This document shows positions 25,128 to 34,485 of a stretch of 64,000 bases of DNA, piece after piece. The stretch comes from ZC4RG30 sp963777735. Lineage in GTDB: Bacteria; Pseudomonadota; Gammaproteobacteria; Steroidobacterales; Steroidobacteraceae. The translations under genes were made by a program, and so were the position numbers. Within the stretch, counting starts at the first letter, position 1. Each line of letters starts with the position of its first letter. The DNA lies in the NCBI GenBank assembly GCA_963777735.1, contig CAVZRQ010000009.1, forward strand, positions 68,069 through 132,068. Reading direction: 5' to 3'. Below the pieces are notes generated by a model. That model was given only the letters and a program-made list of their open reading frames with translations. It searched no databases and had not been told where the DNA came from.

Positions 25128-26272
25128 TGCGCATCCGGTACGGCATGGTCGGTGGTGGCGAGGGCGCGTTCATCGGCGCCGTGCACCGCATGGCCGCCCG
25201 CCTCGACGATAGTTATGAACTGGTCTGCGGCGCCTTCAGCAGCAATGCGGAGAAATCGCAGCGCTCGGGCGCGCAGCTCGGCATCGCGCCGCAGCGCTGC
25301 TACGACGATTTCGCCAGCATGATGGCGCGCGAAGCGGCCCTGCCGGCGGCGGAGCGCATGCAGTGCGTGGTGATCGTCACGCCCAACCGCTCGCATCTGC
25401 CCATTGCACTCGCCGCGCTGGCGCGTGGCTTCCATGTGCTGTCGGACAAACCCGCCACGGCCACGCTCGAGGAATGCCGCACACTCGCCGCGAAGCTGCG
25501 CAGCAGCGGCCTGCACTATGGCCTCACGCATCCCTATACCGCTTACCCGATGGTCCGTGAGGCGCGGGCGCGCATCGCGCGTGGCGAGCTCGGCAACATC
25601 CGCAAGGTGCTGGTGGAATACACGCAGGGCTGGCTCGCTGCGCCGCTGGAACAGCAGGGCAACAAGCAGGCCGCCTGGCGGCTGGATCCCGAGCAGGCCG
25701 GTGCCAGCTGCTGCATGGGCGACATCGGCGTGCATGCCTTCAACATCGCGGAGTTTGTTTCCGGGCAATCGGTGCGCGAACTCTGCGCCGAGCTTTCGAG
25801 TGTGGTGCCCGGCCGCAGGCTGGATGACGATGGCACCGTGCTGCTGCGTTTCGGCAATGGCGCGAGCGGCGTGCTGATGGCCAGCCAGATCTGCACCGGC
25901 GACGAGAACAACCTGCGTCTGCGCGTGTATGGCGAGAAGGCCAGCATCGACTGGCAGCAGATGGAACCGAATTCACTGTGGCTGAAACCGCTGGAAGGCG
26001 CCGCGCAGCTGTTGCGCACGGGCGTGAGTGGCACGGGCACCGCGGCCGCAGCGGCCACACGCATTCCCGCCGGACATCCGGAAGGTTATATCGAGGCCTT
26101 CGGCAATCTCTATCGTGAGTTCGCGCAGCTGCTGACGCATGACAGAGCCGACGCCGCCGACGGTACCGTGCCGGGGATCTCCGCAGCACTGCGCGGCATG
26201 GCCTTCGTCGAGACTGCGGTGGCCAGCTCGGCGGCGGGCACCCAGTGGCGCGATCTGCCCAATCTTGGTTAA
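25127..26272 (+). CDS. Gfo/Idh/MocA family oxidoreductase
   Basis: A 381-residue NAD(P)-binding oxidoreductase. The N-terminus has the nucleotide-binding loop YGMVGGGEGAFIGAVHR (residues 5-21); VVIVTPNRSHLPIALAAL and LSDKPATATLEEC carry the usual catalytic-lysine region (DKP). Family members oxidise or reduce hydroxyl/keto groups of sugars and inositols. The ATG overlaps the stop of the PQQ dehydrogenase by one base, and the next gene, a TIM-barrel isomerase, starts 9 bases after the stop with a good AAGGAG. The cluster looks like catabolism of an oxidised sugar or cyclitol. Confidence 0.9.
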   Translation: MRIRYGMVGGGEGAFIGAVHRMAARLDDSYELVCGAFSSNAEKSQRSGAQLGIAPQRCYDDFASMMAREAALPAAERMQCVVIVTPNRSHLPIALAALARGFHVLSDKPATATLEECRTLAAKLRSSGLHYGLTHPYTAYPMVREARARIARGELGNIRKVLVEYTQGWLAAPLEQQGNKQAAWRLDPEQAGASCCMGDIGVHAFNIAEFVSGQSVRELCAELSSVVPGRRLDDDGTVLLRFGNGASGVLMASQICTGDENNLRLRVYGEKASIDWQQMEPNSLWLKPLEGAAQLLRTGVSGTGTAAAAATRIPAGHPEGYIEAFGNLYREFAQLLTHDRADAADGTVPGISAALRGMAFVETAVASSAAGTQWRDLPNLG

Positions 26273-26281
26273 GGAGTAGCC

Positions 26282-27326
26282 GTGAAGGGACCAGCCATCT
26301 TCCTCGCGCAGTTTGCCGGCAGCGACACCACCGTTCAATTCGCTGGAGGGCATGGCGCAGTGGGCTGCTTCGCTGGGCTACATCGGCGTGCAGGTCCCGA
26401 CTTCCGATCCCGCGCTGTTCGATCTCGAACAGGCCGCGAAGAGCCAGACCTATTGCGATGAGATCAAGGGCCGGCTCGCGCAGCACGGCATCGAGATCAC
26501 GGAGCTTTCCACGCATCTGCAGGGCCAGCTGCTCGCCGTGCATCCTGCCTATGTCGAGCAGTTCAAGGCATTCGCCGGTGCGGCAGTACGCGACAATCCT
26601 GCGGCCTGGCCGGCCTGGGCCGCAGAACAGTTGAAGTGGGCGGCGAAGGCCAGCGAACGTCTGGGGCTCAAGGCACACGCCACATTCTCGGGCGCATTGT
26701 TGTGGCCATTCCTGTATCCCTGGCCGCAACGTCCCGACGGGCTGGTGGAAGAAGGCTTCCAGGAACTGGCACGTCGCTGGCACCCCGTGCTCGATGCATT
26801 TGCGGAAGCCGGCGTCGCCGCCTGTTTCGAGATTCATCCGGGCGAAGACCTGCACGATGGCGTGACGTTTGAACGCTTCCTCGATGCGGTAAATGGCCAC
26901 AGTGCCGCGAACATCCTGTATGACCCCAGCCACTTCGTGCTGCAGCAGCTCGATTACCTGGCCTTCATCGATCTGTATCACGATCGCATCAAGGCGTTTC
27001 ACGTCAAGGATGCCGAGTTCCGGCCCAGCGGGCGCAGCGGTGTGTACGGCGGCTATCAGAGCTGGGTGGATCGCCCGGGCCGATTCCGCTCACCGGGTGA
27101 CGGGCAGATCGACTTCACGCAGATCTTCAGCAAGTTCGCGCAGTACGGCTATGAGGGTTGGGCGGTGATCGAATGGGAGTGCTGCCTCAAACATCCGGAG
27201 GATGGCGCGCGTGAGGGTGCGCCTTTCATCCGCAAGCACATGATCCGCACGACGGACAAACGGTTCGATGATTTCGCCGCGTCAGGCACTGATCAGAATA
27301 CGAACCGGCGGATCCTGGGGCTGTAG
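26282..27326 (+). CDS. Sugar phosphate isomerase/epimerase, AP-endonuclease-2 TIM barrel (one apparent frameshift)
   Basis: A TIM-barrel protein of the xylose-isomerase-like group. The GTG at 26282, with AAGGAG 5-11 bases upstream, opens MKGPAIFLAQFAGSD; the frame then shifts near 26320-26333 to PPFNSLEGMAQWAASLGY and runs to the end. Removing one base gives 347 residues. Metal-site segments are visible: CFEIHPGEDLHDG, LYDPSHFVLQQLD, AFHVKDAEF and AVIEWECCL. Such enzymes isomerise or epimerise sugars, often keto-sugars delivered by a Gfo/Idh/MocA partner, which is the gene just upstream. Confidence 0.87.
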
Positions 27327-27335
27327 TTCTTCGCG

Positions 27336-27719
27336 TCAGTCGCTTTCGATGTGGGTGACGAGGTAGACAAACAAGGCGGCAGCCACACCCACCACGATGC
27401 CGATCCCGAGGCCCACACTGCGCCAGGTGGACATCTTTTTCACTTCCAGGAACCGCATGTCCTTGTAAGCGATGCGGATGTTCTTGCCGACGAGTGCATC
27501 GGCCTCCATGGCGGTGACCTTGAACTCCTTGACCTCGCCGGTATTGAGGGTTGCCCTGACAGTATTCCCGACGGCGAGGTCGGGCTGAACATTGGGGGTC
27601 TGCTCGTTGGGGAACGAAGTCACCCGCGTGGTAGCGCAGGAGGTGACCAGGAAGCAGCAGCTGATCAGCAGAACCAGGGCGGATTGCCATCTGTTGGGCT
27701 TCAAGGGAAGAATCCTCAT
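27336..27719 (-). CDS. Small lipoprotein with C-terminal membrane segment
   Basis: A 127-residue protein. A hydrophobic N-terminus with lipobox LVTSC suggests acylation at Cys28; the middle (VGNTVRATLNTGEVKEFKVTAMEADALVG) resembles small SH3-like domains in bacterial lipoproteins; residues 98-122 form a membrane-spanning helix (VGLGIGIVVGVAAALFVYLV). I do not recognise the family. The ATG at 27719 follows AAGAATCCTC-type sequence without a strong ribosome site. It converges on the isomerase gene with only 9 bases between stops. Confidence 0.7.
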   Translation of the reverse strand: MRILPLKPNRWQSALVLLISCCFLVTSCATTRVTSFPNEQTPNVQPDLAVGNTVRATLNTGEVKEFKVTAMEADALVGKNIRIAYKDMRFLEVKKMSTWRSVGLGIGIVVGVAAALFVYLVTHIESD

Positions 27720-27818
27720 ATTCGGTATTCGCAGTCCGGCATTATCGTCGCATTTGCGCATTGGTGTATAAAGTCCGGGCGGTCGGGCATTCCGTCACTG
27801 CACGAAAAGGGGTTCATC

Positions 27819-28598
27819 ATGTTCGCAAGATCCTTCGCCACATTCGCCATCGCGGCTACTGCCCTGGCGGTGCCGACGATGCTGGTTTCTCCTGTCTCGC
27901 ATGCCGCGGAGGCAATGCCCGGTTATATCCAGTCGGCCGTCGCCGATGCGGGTCGCCCCGACGCCGACAAGCAGCGCGATGCCAATCGCAAGCCGGCTGA
28001 GGTTGTGGCCTTCGCGGCCATCAAGCCCGGTGACAAAATCGGCGAGCTGATGCCGGGCGGCGGCTACTTCACACGCATCTTCAGCAAGGTCGTGGGCGAG
28101 AAGGGTGTTGTCTACGCGCTTGCACCGGCTCCTGCACCGGCGGCAGCGAATGCACCGCCGCGGCCGAATCCCCTGGCTGCGCTCGCCGCAGATCCGGCGT
28201 ACAAGAACGTGAAGGTTGCCGTACTCGACCCGGCCGTGAAGTTGCCGGAACCTGTCGACCTCGTCTGGACTTCGCTCAACTACCACGACCTCGCGCGCCG
28301 CCCCGATGCCGAGATCACAGCCCTCAACAAGATGGTGTTCGATTCGCTGAAGCCGGGCGGTGTCTACATCGTGATCGACCATGCTTCCGCGCCCGGCGCG
28401 GGCAAGACGGTGCTGCAGTCTCTGCATCGCATCGATCCGGAGTCGGTGAAGAAGGATGTGACCAGCGTGGGCTTCGTGCTCGATTCAGAAAGCAAGGCGC
28501 TGCTCAATCCGAATGATCCGCACACGGTTGCCGTGCACGACGCCGCCATGCGCGGCACCACGGATCAGTTCGTATTGAAGTTCCGCAAGCCCCGGTAA
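27819..28598 (+). CDS. Exported class I SAM-dependent methyltransferase-like protein
   Basis: A 259-residue protein with a signal peptide (cut near SHAAEA). The mature part has the methyltransferase glycine loop as GDKIGELMPGGGYFTRIFS (about residues 66-84), then VDLVWTSLNYHDL and SLKPGGVYIVIDH, as in class I enzymes. A Pro/Ala-rich insert (APAPAPAAANAPPRP) follows the first motif. Export is unusual for a SAM-dependent enzyme because SAM is cytoplasmic, yet such predicted exported relatives are common in proteobacteria; they may not be active methyltransferases. Monocistronic, followed by a strong terminator. Confidence 0.82.
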   Translation: MFARSFATFAIAATALAVPTMLVSPVSHAAEAMPGYIQSAVADAGRPDADKQRDANRKPAEVVAFAAIKPGDKIGELMPGGGYFTRIFSKVVGEKGVVYALAPAPAPAAANAPPRPNPLAALAADPAYKNVKVAVLDPAVKLPEPVDLVWTSLNYHDLARRPDAEITALNKMVFDSLKPGGVYIVIDHASAPGAGKTVLQSLHRIDPESVKKDVTSVGFVLDSESKALLNPNDPHTVAVHDAAMRGTTDQFVLKFRKPR

Positions 28599-28610
28599 GG
28601 GGTTTGCGCG

Positions 28611-28637
28611 GAGGGTGCGCGCGATCAGCGCACCCTC
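28611..28637 (+). terminator. Rho-independent terminator after the exported methyltransferase gene
   Basis: A perfect 10-bp stem GAGGGTGCGC / GCGCACCCTC (arms 28611-28620 and 28628-28637) with a 7-base loop, followed on the plus strand by TCTTTCC. It lies between convergent genes, 10 bases before the helicase stop, so it may serve both. Confidence 0.8.
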
Positions 28638-28647
28638 TCTTTCCGGG

Positions 28648-30402
28648 CTAGGCCTTCGGGCCTTTCCGATGTGACTTCGGCTTCGTCACCGGCAGGTTGC
28701 TCGCCTGCAGATCCAGTTCCTGCCCGCGGATGCGCACCTTGGAAAGGCGCGCGAGCACTGGTCCCGGCAGATTGGCCGGCAGCCGCACCAGCGTATAGTC
28801 CGCGCGGATATCCACACCATTGATCTGCGAGCCATGCAGCTTCGCTTCGTTGGCGATGGCGCCCACGATGCTGCCCGGCTGCGCGCCGTGGCGATTGCCC
28901 ACGGCCAGGCGATAGGTGATCTGCTGGCCGTCATCTTCAAAGTGGAAGCCGCCTTCCGGCACATTCGGCAGATCCGGTGCTTCCTCTTCACGACGCTTCG
29001 CGCGTTCGGCGCGCTCGGGACGTTCCGGCCGTTCGGCTGGCACGGGGGTCGCGCCATCCTTCCAGTTCGACTGCACCGGTGCGCCGCCTTCGACCAGTGA
29101 GGCAATGGCAGCGGCCACATCCAGCAGATCGGTGCCGGTTTCCAGCGCCACTTCCTGCACGGCCTTGCGATAGAACTCCGGCGGCTTCGAGGCCAGCGCC
29201 TCTCCGATGCGCGCCTTGAACTTCGCGAGACGGCGCTGGTTCACGTCGTCCACGCTCGGCAGGCTCAGCGGTTCGATGGTCTGGCGCGTGGCGCGTTCGA
29301 TCAGGCGCAGCAGATTGCGTTCGCGCGGGGCGATGAACAGGATGGCCTCGCCGCTGCGGCCGGCACGGCCCGTGCGGCCGATGCGATGCACATACGACTC
29401 GGTGTCATAGGGCACGTCGAAGTTCACGACATGCGTGATGCGTTCCACGTCGAGGCCGCGCGCGGCCACATCGGTGGCCACGAGGATGTCGATCTTGCCG
29501 GCCTTGAGCTGCTGCACAGTGCGTTCACGCTGCGACTGCTGGATGTCACCATTCAGCGCGACGGCGGCAAAGCCGCGTGCCTGCAGTTTCTCGGCAAGCT
29601 CGACGGTCGATTGTTTGGTGCGCACGAACACCAGCATGGCGTCGAAGTCCGCCACTTCCACGATGCGCGTCAGCGCATCGAGCTTGTGCAGGCCACTGAC
29701 CATCCAGTAGCTCTGCTTGATGTTGTTGGCCGTGCCGGTCTTGCCCTTGAGCACGACTTCACGCGGATTCTTCAGATGACGCTGCGCGATGCGGCGGATG
29801 TTCGGCGCCATGGTGGCGGAGAACAGGGCCACCTGCTTCTCGGCCGGCGTCTGCGAGAGAATCGCATCCATCGCATCGGAGAAACCCATCGCCAGCATTT
29901 CATCGGCTTCATCGAGCACGACGGTACGGATGGTGTCGACCTTCAGCGTGCCGCGCTCGAGATGATCGATGATGCGGCCCGGCGTGCCGACGATGACCTG
30001 CGGCCCGCGCTTCAGCGCATTGAGCTGCGGCACATAGCTCTGGCCACCATAGATGGGCAGCACATGAAAGCCGTTGATGCCGGTGGCGTACTTCTGGAAC
30101 GCCTCGGATACCTGGATGGCGAGTTCACGCGTGGGCACCAGCACCAGTGCCTGCACGGTGCGCTTCTTCATGTCGAGCATCGACAGGATGGGCAGCGCAA
30201 AGGCGGCGGTCTTGCCGGTGCCGGTCTGGGCCTGGCCGAGGATGTCGGCGCCTTCCAGCAACGCGGGAATGGTGGCGGCCTGGATGGGCGATGCGGATTC
30301 GTAACCGATGGTCTTTACGGCGCGGAGCACGGCGTCGGAAAGACCCAGCTCGGCAAAAGGAACGGCGTCGGTCGGGGGGGATTCAACAGCTGCAGATTTC
30401 AT
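28648..30402 (-). CDS. deaD: DEAD-box ATP-dependent RNA helicase (DeaD/CsdA type)
   Basis: A 584-residue RNA helicase used in ribosome assembly, mRNA turnover and cold adaptation. Helicase motifs: AQTGTGKT at residues 58-65, PTRELA at 90-95, DEAD at 164-167, SAT in LFSATM, and HRIGRTGRAGRSG in the second RecA domain. After a charged linker (PERPERPERAERAKRREEE), the C-terminal DbpA-type RNA-binding domain runs from about 485 to 565 (TYRLAVGNRHGAQPGSIVG). The length and C-terminal domain fit DeaD better than RhlE or DbpA. Confidence 0.93.
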   Translation of the reverse strand: MKSAAVESPPTDAVPFAELGLSDAVLRAVKTIGYESASPIQAATIPALLEGADILGQAQTGTGKTAAFALPILSMLDMKKRTVQALVLVPTRELAIQVSEAFQKYATGINGFHVLPIYGGQSYVPQLNALKRGPQVIVGTPGRIIDHLERGTLKVDTIRTVVLDEADEMLAMGFSDAMDAILSQTPAEKQVALFSATMAPNIRRIAQRHLKNPREVVLKGKTGTANNIKQSYWMVSGLHKLDALTRIVEVADFDAMLVFVRTKQSTVELAEKLQARGFAAVALNGDIQQSQRERTVQQLKAGKIDILVATDVAARGLDVERITHVVNFDVPYDTESYVHRIGRTGRAGRSGEAILFIAPRERNLLRLIERATRQTIEPLSLPSVDDVNQRRLAKFKARIGEALASKPPEFYRKAVQEVALETGTDLLDVAAAIASLVEGGAPVQSNWKDGATPVPAERPERPERAERAKRREEEAPDLPNVPEGGFHFEDDGQQITYRLAVGNRHGAQPGSIVGAIANEAKLHGSQINGVDIRADYTLVRLPANLPGPVLARLSKVRIRGQELDLQASNLPVTKPKSHRKGPKA

Positions 30403-30535
30403 CGGCGAGAGTTTAGGGGCTTTCCCGCCGGAAGTTGGCCTTTCCGGGCATTACAGGCCGCAGGGCGCTAAAGTCGGGGGTTCCCGGAAGATGTGCAATG
30501 CGGAAGAACATGGAAAATCTCTGCTCCCGACAGTC

Positions 30536-31162
30536 ATGCGCCTGATCGGCATGCTCGATTCGCCGTACGTGCGGCGGGTGGCCATCTCGATGGATCTGCT
30601 CGGCGTGCCCTTCACGCATGAGCCGCTATCGGTGTTCAAGACCTTTGAGCAGTTCCAGCAGATCAACCCGGTGGTGAAGGCCCCGACACTGATCTGCACG
30701 AATGGCGATGCGCTGATGGACTCGACGCTGATCCTGCAGTTCGTGGAGGCAACCCACCCTGCCCACCACTCACTATGGTCGAGCGACGCCGCCACGCTGC
30801 AACGCGAGATGCGCTGCGTCGGGCTCGCACTCGCCGCCTGCGAGAAGGGTGTACAGATCGTGTATGAGCGCAATCTGCGGCCAAAGGACATGCAGTTCGA
30901 ACCCTGGATGGAGCGCGTACGCGGACAATTGCTCGCAGCCTGCTCGGAGCTCGAGCGGGAGATTGCTTCACATCCCATGGTCTACGCTTCGACAACCAGC
31001 CACGCCTGCATCACCACTGCGGTTATCTGGCAGCTCACGCAATCCACCTCGCTCGCCGTGCTTCTGCCCGCTGCTGATTACCCGGCGATCGATGCCCTGG
31101 CAACACGCATGGAAGCCTCGCCGGCGTTTCTGAAGTATCCGCCGGTGGGCCCCGGGGTCTGA
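30536..31162 (+). CDS. Glutathione S-transferase family protein
   Basis: A 208-residue GST. The N-terminal thioredoxin-like domain opens MRLIGMLDSPYVRRVAISMDL, with the Ser of SPYVRR in the position of the glutathione-activating residue, VVKAPTLIC before the cis-proline region, and LMDSTLILQF. The helical C-terminal domain follows (residues 85-208). The ATG at 30536 gives the standard start of such proteins; an in-frame ATG at 30491 would add 15 residues that do not look like part of the fold. Cytosolic detoxification or dehalogenation role; substrate unknown. Confidence 0.88.
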   Translation: MRLIGMLDSPYVRRVAISMDLLGVPFTHEPLSVFKTFEQFQQINPVVKAPTLICTNGDALMDSTLILQFVEATHPAHHSLWSSDAATLQREMRCVGLALAACEKGVQIVYERNLRPKDMQFEPWMERVRGQLLAACSELEREIASHPMVYASTTSHACITTAVIWQLTQSTSLAVLLPAADYPAIDALATRMEASPAFLKYPPVGPGV

Positions 31163-31165
31163 CAA

Positions 31166-31642
31166 GTGCTGCGACCCATGCCGCGGCCGGTGTTGCCGGA
31201 TTCACCCGGCGCACGCAGGTTGATCGCTCTGTCTGATGCCTACCTGACTTCGCTCTATCCGCCTGCGAGCAATCATCTGGAAAGCGTCGATGACTTGATG
31301 AAGCCCCATGTCTGCTTCCTGGGAATTGAAGAAGCGGATGGCCTTGCCGCCTGTGGTGCAGTGAAGCTGCTGGACGATGATGTGGCTTATGGCGAGATCA
31401 AGCGGCTGTTTGTGGCGCCCATGCACCGGGGCAAAGGTTATGCACGCAGCCTGATGCTGGCGCTGGAGGCAGAGCTTGCGCGACGGAGCCTTGCACTGGC
31501 CAGACTGGAAGTGGGTATCTCGCAGCCGGAAGCGCTTGGTCTCTATCGGGCTTTGGGATACCGCGAGCGCGATCCATTTGGCAGCTATGCACCGGATCCG
31601 TTGAGTGTATTCATGGAGAAGCAGATCGGGGCCATGCCATGA
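31166..31642 (+). CDS. GNAT-family N-acetyltransferase
   Basis: A 158-residue acetyltransferase. The acetyl-CoA loop appears as VAPMHRGKGYARSLM (about residues 87-101), preceded by the strand GEIKRLF, and followed by ALGLYRALGYRERDPF, typical of the family. It starts 3 bases after the GST stop with GTG at 31166 (an ATG at 31178 is possible), and its end overlaps the LysE-type exporter start by 4 bases. The acceptor substrate is unknown. Confidence 0.87.
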   Translation: MLRPMPRPVLPDSPGARRLIALSDAYLTSLYPPASNHLESVDDLMKPHVCFLGIEEADGLAACGAVKLLDDDVAYGEIKRLFVAPMHRGKGYARSLMLALEAELARRSLALARLEVGISQPEALGLYRALGYRERDPFGSYAPDPLSVFMEKQIGAMP

Positions 31643-32274
31643 ATCTGCCCTGGCCCTCATTTGCGGTGCTGACCACCTTTGCGCTGGCGAGCCTTGTACT
31701 CGCCATCTCACCGGGCCCCGGGGTGCTCTACATCGTCTCGCGCAGCCTGGCACAGGGCCGACGCAGCGGCATCGTTTCGGTTGCGGCGATGGCGTTGGGC
31801 AACCTCGTCTGCGGATTGCTGGTTGTGCTCGGACTCACTGCCCTCGTTGCGACGTCGTCCCTGTTCTTCGCGATCTTGCGCTACGCGGGCGCTGCCTATC
31901 TCGTGTACCTCGGTGTGCGACTGATTCTGTCCCGGGCGCCCGGCCTGGATGCCCCCGTAGCCCCGCCTGCTTCGCAACGGCGGATCTTTCTGGATGGCCT
32001 GATGGTGGCGCTGCTGAATCCGAAGACACTGGTGTTCTTTGCCGCGTTCCTGCCGCAGTTCATGGATACATCGCAACCCGCCATCTTCCAGGGCAGTCTG
32101 CTGGTCGGCCTTTTCGTGCTGCTCGCATTTGCCACCGACAGTTGTTACGCGCTGGCGGCCGGATGGATTGCCGCACCACTGCAGCGGTCCGAAGGGTCGC
32201 AGTCGGCAGGTCGCTGGGTCGGTGGCGGCTTGCTTGTAGCGCTCGGAATCGCAGCGGGAATAACCAGGCTCTGA
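31639..32274 (+). CDS. LysE/RhtB family amino-acid exporter
   Basis: A 211-residue inner-membrane protein with about six hydrophobic helices. The signature SPGPGVLYIVSRSLAQGRRSG appears near residues 29-49 (shown here only in part: ISPGPGVLYIV), and LLNPKTLVFFAAFLPQF is at about 127-143, both standard for LysE/RhtB translocators, which export amino acids or related solutes. It overlaps the GNAT gene by 4 bases (ATGA), so the two are translationally coupled. Confidence 0.9.
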   Translation: MNLPWPSFAVLTTFALASLVLAISPGPGVLYIVSRSLAQGRRSGIVSVAAMALGNLVCGLLVVLGLTALVATSSLFFAILRYAGAAYLVYLGVRLILSRAPGLDAPVAPPASQRRIFLDGLMVALLNPKTLVFFAAFLPQFMDTSQPAIFQGSLLVGLFVLLAFATDSCYALAAGWIAAPLQRSEGSQSAGRWVGGGLLVALGIAAGITRL

Positions 32275-32281
32275 CCGCGCT

Positions 32282-33508
32282 TCAGCTGCGCGCTTCGGCG
32301 GGCGGCTCGCGGAAGAAGATCAGGAACAGCAACATCACCACGAAGGCCATCACGGCCGGCACCAGCCAGATCGTCTCCCACAGATGCCGTGTGCCGGCAT
32401 CCGTGGCGAGGGTATAGCGGTTCACCACGGCACCGGCTGCCCAGTTGCCGATCAGCTGGCCCGCACCATAGGTAACCACATGGATGAATCCCTGTGCTGC
32501 CGCGCGCTGGGTTCGTGACACGGCCTTGTCGACGTAGATCTGGCCGGTGACGAAGAAGAAGTCGAAGCAGATGCCATGCAGGATGATGCCGGCATACAGC
32601 AAGGCAACCAGGCCTTCATTGTTGCCGTAGGCGAACAGCACGTAGCGGAGCACCCAGGCGAACATGCCGATCAGCAGCATCTTCTTCACACCGAGACGCA
32701 CGAAGAAGAACGGGATCAGCACCAGGAACAGCACTTCGGACATCTGCCCCAGCGTCATCTTGAACGCCGCGTTCTGCATGCCGGTTTCGTTCAGGAAGGC
32801 ATTGGCGAAGCTGTAATAGAAAGACAGCGGAATGCAGATCAGCAGCGAACAGAGAACGAACACCGCGAAGGATCGATCCTTCATCAGCGAGAGCGTCTGC
32901 AGCCCCAGCGCCTCGGAAAGGCTGGGCTTCCGACCCGCATTGCTCGGCGGCGTGGCAGGCAGGCTGAATGCATAGAGACCCAGCACCAGCGAGATGCCCG
33001 CGCCGATCTTGAGTGGCAGGTTGGTGGGCTCGATGGAATAGCCCAGCAGGGAGGGCGCGATCAGCCCGACAACAACGCCCACCACGATCCAGCCCAGCGT
33101 GCCGAAGGCACGAATGAGGCCGAACTGCTTGCCCGGATCGCTCATCTGGTGGAAAGACACCGCATTGGCGAGACCCAGCGTCGGCATGTAGCAGATGGCG
33201 TAGACGAGCATGGTCCAGAAGAACACCGTGGGATCGGTGACGGAAGACAGCCACCACAGGATCGCGGCCCCCACCAGATGCAGCACGCCCATCACCTTCT
33301 GGGCCTGGAAGAAGCGGTCAGCCACAGCCCCGGCAATGATCGGGGCGAGAATGGCGCCCCAGTTCATGGTGCTGTACGCGGCGCCCACCTGCAGCCCATC
33401 GAAGCCGATGTTGAGCAGATAGGTGCCCAGCGTGACGAACCATGACCCCCACAGCGCAAACTGCAGGAACATCATCACGGACAGCTTGGTGCGTACGCCT
33501 GGATTCAT
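32282..33508 (-). CDS. MFS transporter, nucleoside:H+ symporter (NupG-like) family
   Basis: A 408-residue, 12-helix transporter. The N-terminal FLQFALWGSWFVTLGTYL, then YSTMNWGAILAPIIAGAVADRFF and FHQMSDPGKQFGLIRAFGTLGW are landmarks of the NupG/XapB branch of the major facilitator superfamily. In soil bacteria this branch often sits with Gfo/Idh/MocA and TIM-barrel genes and likely carries sugars or nucleoside-like compounds. Here it is divergent from an exported TIM-barrel isomerase gene with 78 bases between start codons, a shared control region. Confidence 0.87.
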   Translation of the reverse strand: MNPGVRTKLSVMMFLQFALWGSWFVTLGTYLLNIGFDGLQVGAAYSTMNWGAILAPIIAGAVADRFFQAQKVMGVLHLVGAAILWWLSSVTDPTVFFWTMLVYAICYMPTLGLANAVSFHQMSDPGKQFGLIRAFGTLGWIVVGVVVGLIAPSLLGYSIEPTNLPLKIGAGISLVLGLYAFSLPATPPSNAGRKPSLSEALGLQTLSLMKDRSFAVFVLCSLLICIPLSFYYSFANAFLNETGMQNAAFKMTLGQMSEVLFLVLIPFFFVRLGVKKMLLIGMFAWVLRYVLFAYGNNEGLVALLYAGIILHGICFDFFFVTGQIYVDKAVSRTQRAAAQGFIHVVTYGAGQLIGNWAAGAVVNRYTLATDAGTRHLWETIWLVPAVMAFVVMLLFLIFFREPPAEARS

Positions 33509-33586
33509 GGTTGCTCCCCGGAATGGCTCATGGCCACTGTTGTCGTTATGCTCGGCAGCTTAAGCGAAAGCTCGGGGGAAAACGAC

Positions 33587-34483
33587 ATGATGAACCGGCG
33601 TGAAATTCTGGGTCTGGCGGCACTGGCCGTTGCGGCTCCTGCCCTGGCGGCCCAGTCGAAAGAACCCTGGTTCCGCATCTCGCTGGCCGAGTGGTCACTG
33701 AACCGCACGCTGTTCGGCAACAAGATGACCAACCTCGACTTCCCCGTGATGGCGCGCAAGGACTTCGGCATCGACGTGGTCGAATACGTCAACCAGTTCT
33801 TCATGGACAAGGCGGAGGACAAGACCTACCTCGCCGATCTCAAGCAGCGCTGCAGTGACAACGGCGTGAAGAGCGGCCTCATCATGTGCGATCGCGAAGG
33901 CGCGTTGGGCGATGCCGATGCGGCGGCCCGCACCAAGGCCGTGGAGAATCATTACAAGTGGGTCACCGCGGCGGCATTCCTCGGCTGCCATTCCATTCGG
34001 GTCAACGCGCAGTCATCGGGCGCATTCGGCGCGCAGCTGGATTACGCCATCGACGGCCTGCGCCGGCTCAGCGAGTTCGGCGCCCAGCACGGCATCAATG
34101 TGATCGTGGAGAACCACGGCGGGAACTCCAGCCATGGCAAGTGGCTGGCCTCGGTGATCGAACAGGTGGGCCTGCCGAACTGCGGCACCCTGCCCGACTT
34201 CGGCAACTTCAACATCGCGCAGGGCAAACCCTATGACCGCTATCTCGGTGTGACCGAGCTGCTGCCGTTTGCCAAAGGCGTGAGCGCCAAGAGTTATGCC
34301 TTCGACGACAAGGGCAACGAAACCACCATCGACTACCTGCGCATGATGCGCATCGTGCGCGATGCCGGCTACCGGGGTTATGTGGGTGTGGAGTTCGAGG
34401 GCCGCGGCATGGAAGAAGCCGATGGCATCCGCGCCACGAAGAAGCTGCTGGAGCGGGTGCGCGACCAGCTCCAGCCTGCCTGA
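33587..34483 (+). CDS. Exported sugar phosphate isomerase/epimerase (TIM barrel)
   Basis: A 298-residue xylose-isomerase-like TIM-barrel protein with an N-terminal leader (MMNRREILGLAALAVAAPALA) that has a weak twin-arginine look. The barrel contains DVVEYVNQFF, IRVNAQSSGAF, IVENHGGNSSHG, LPDFGNFNI and GYVGVEFEGRG, the usual metal-ligand positions. GGGGGAAAA precedes two adjacent ATGs at 33587 and 33590. Export suggests the substrate is processed in the periplasm. It is divergent from the NupG-like transporter. Confidence 0.87.
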   Translation: MMNRREILGLAALAVAAPALAAQSKEPWFRISLAEWSLNRTLFGNKMTNLDFPVMARKDFGIDVVEYVNQFFMDKAEDKTYLADLKQRCSDNGVKSGLIMCDREGALGDADAAARTKAVENHYKWVTAAAFLGCHSIRVNAQSSGAFGAQLDYAIDGLRRLSEFGAQHGINVIVENHGGNSSHGKWLASVIEQVGLPNCGTLPDFGNFNIAQGKPYDRYLGVTELLPFAKGVSAKSYAFDDKGNETTIDYLRMMRIVRDAGYRGYVGVEFEGRGMEEADGIRATKKLLERVRDQLQPA

Positions 34484-34485
34484 CC

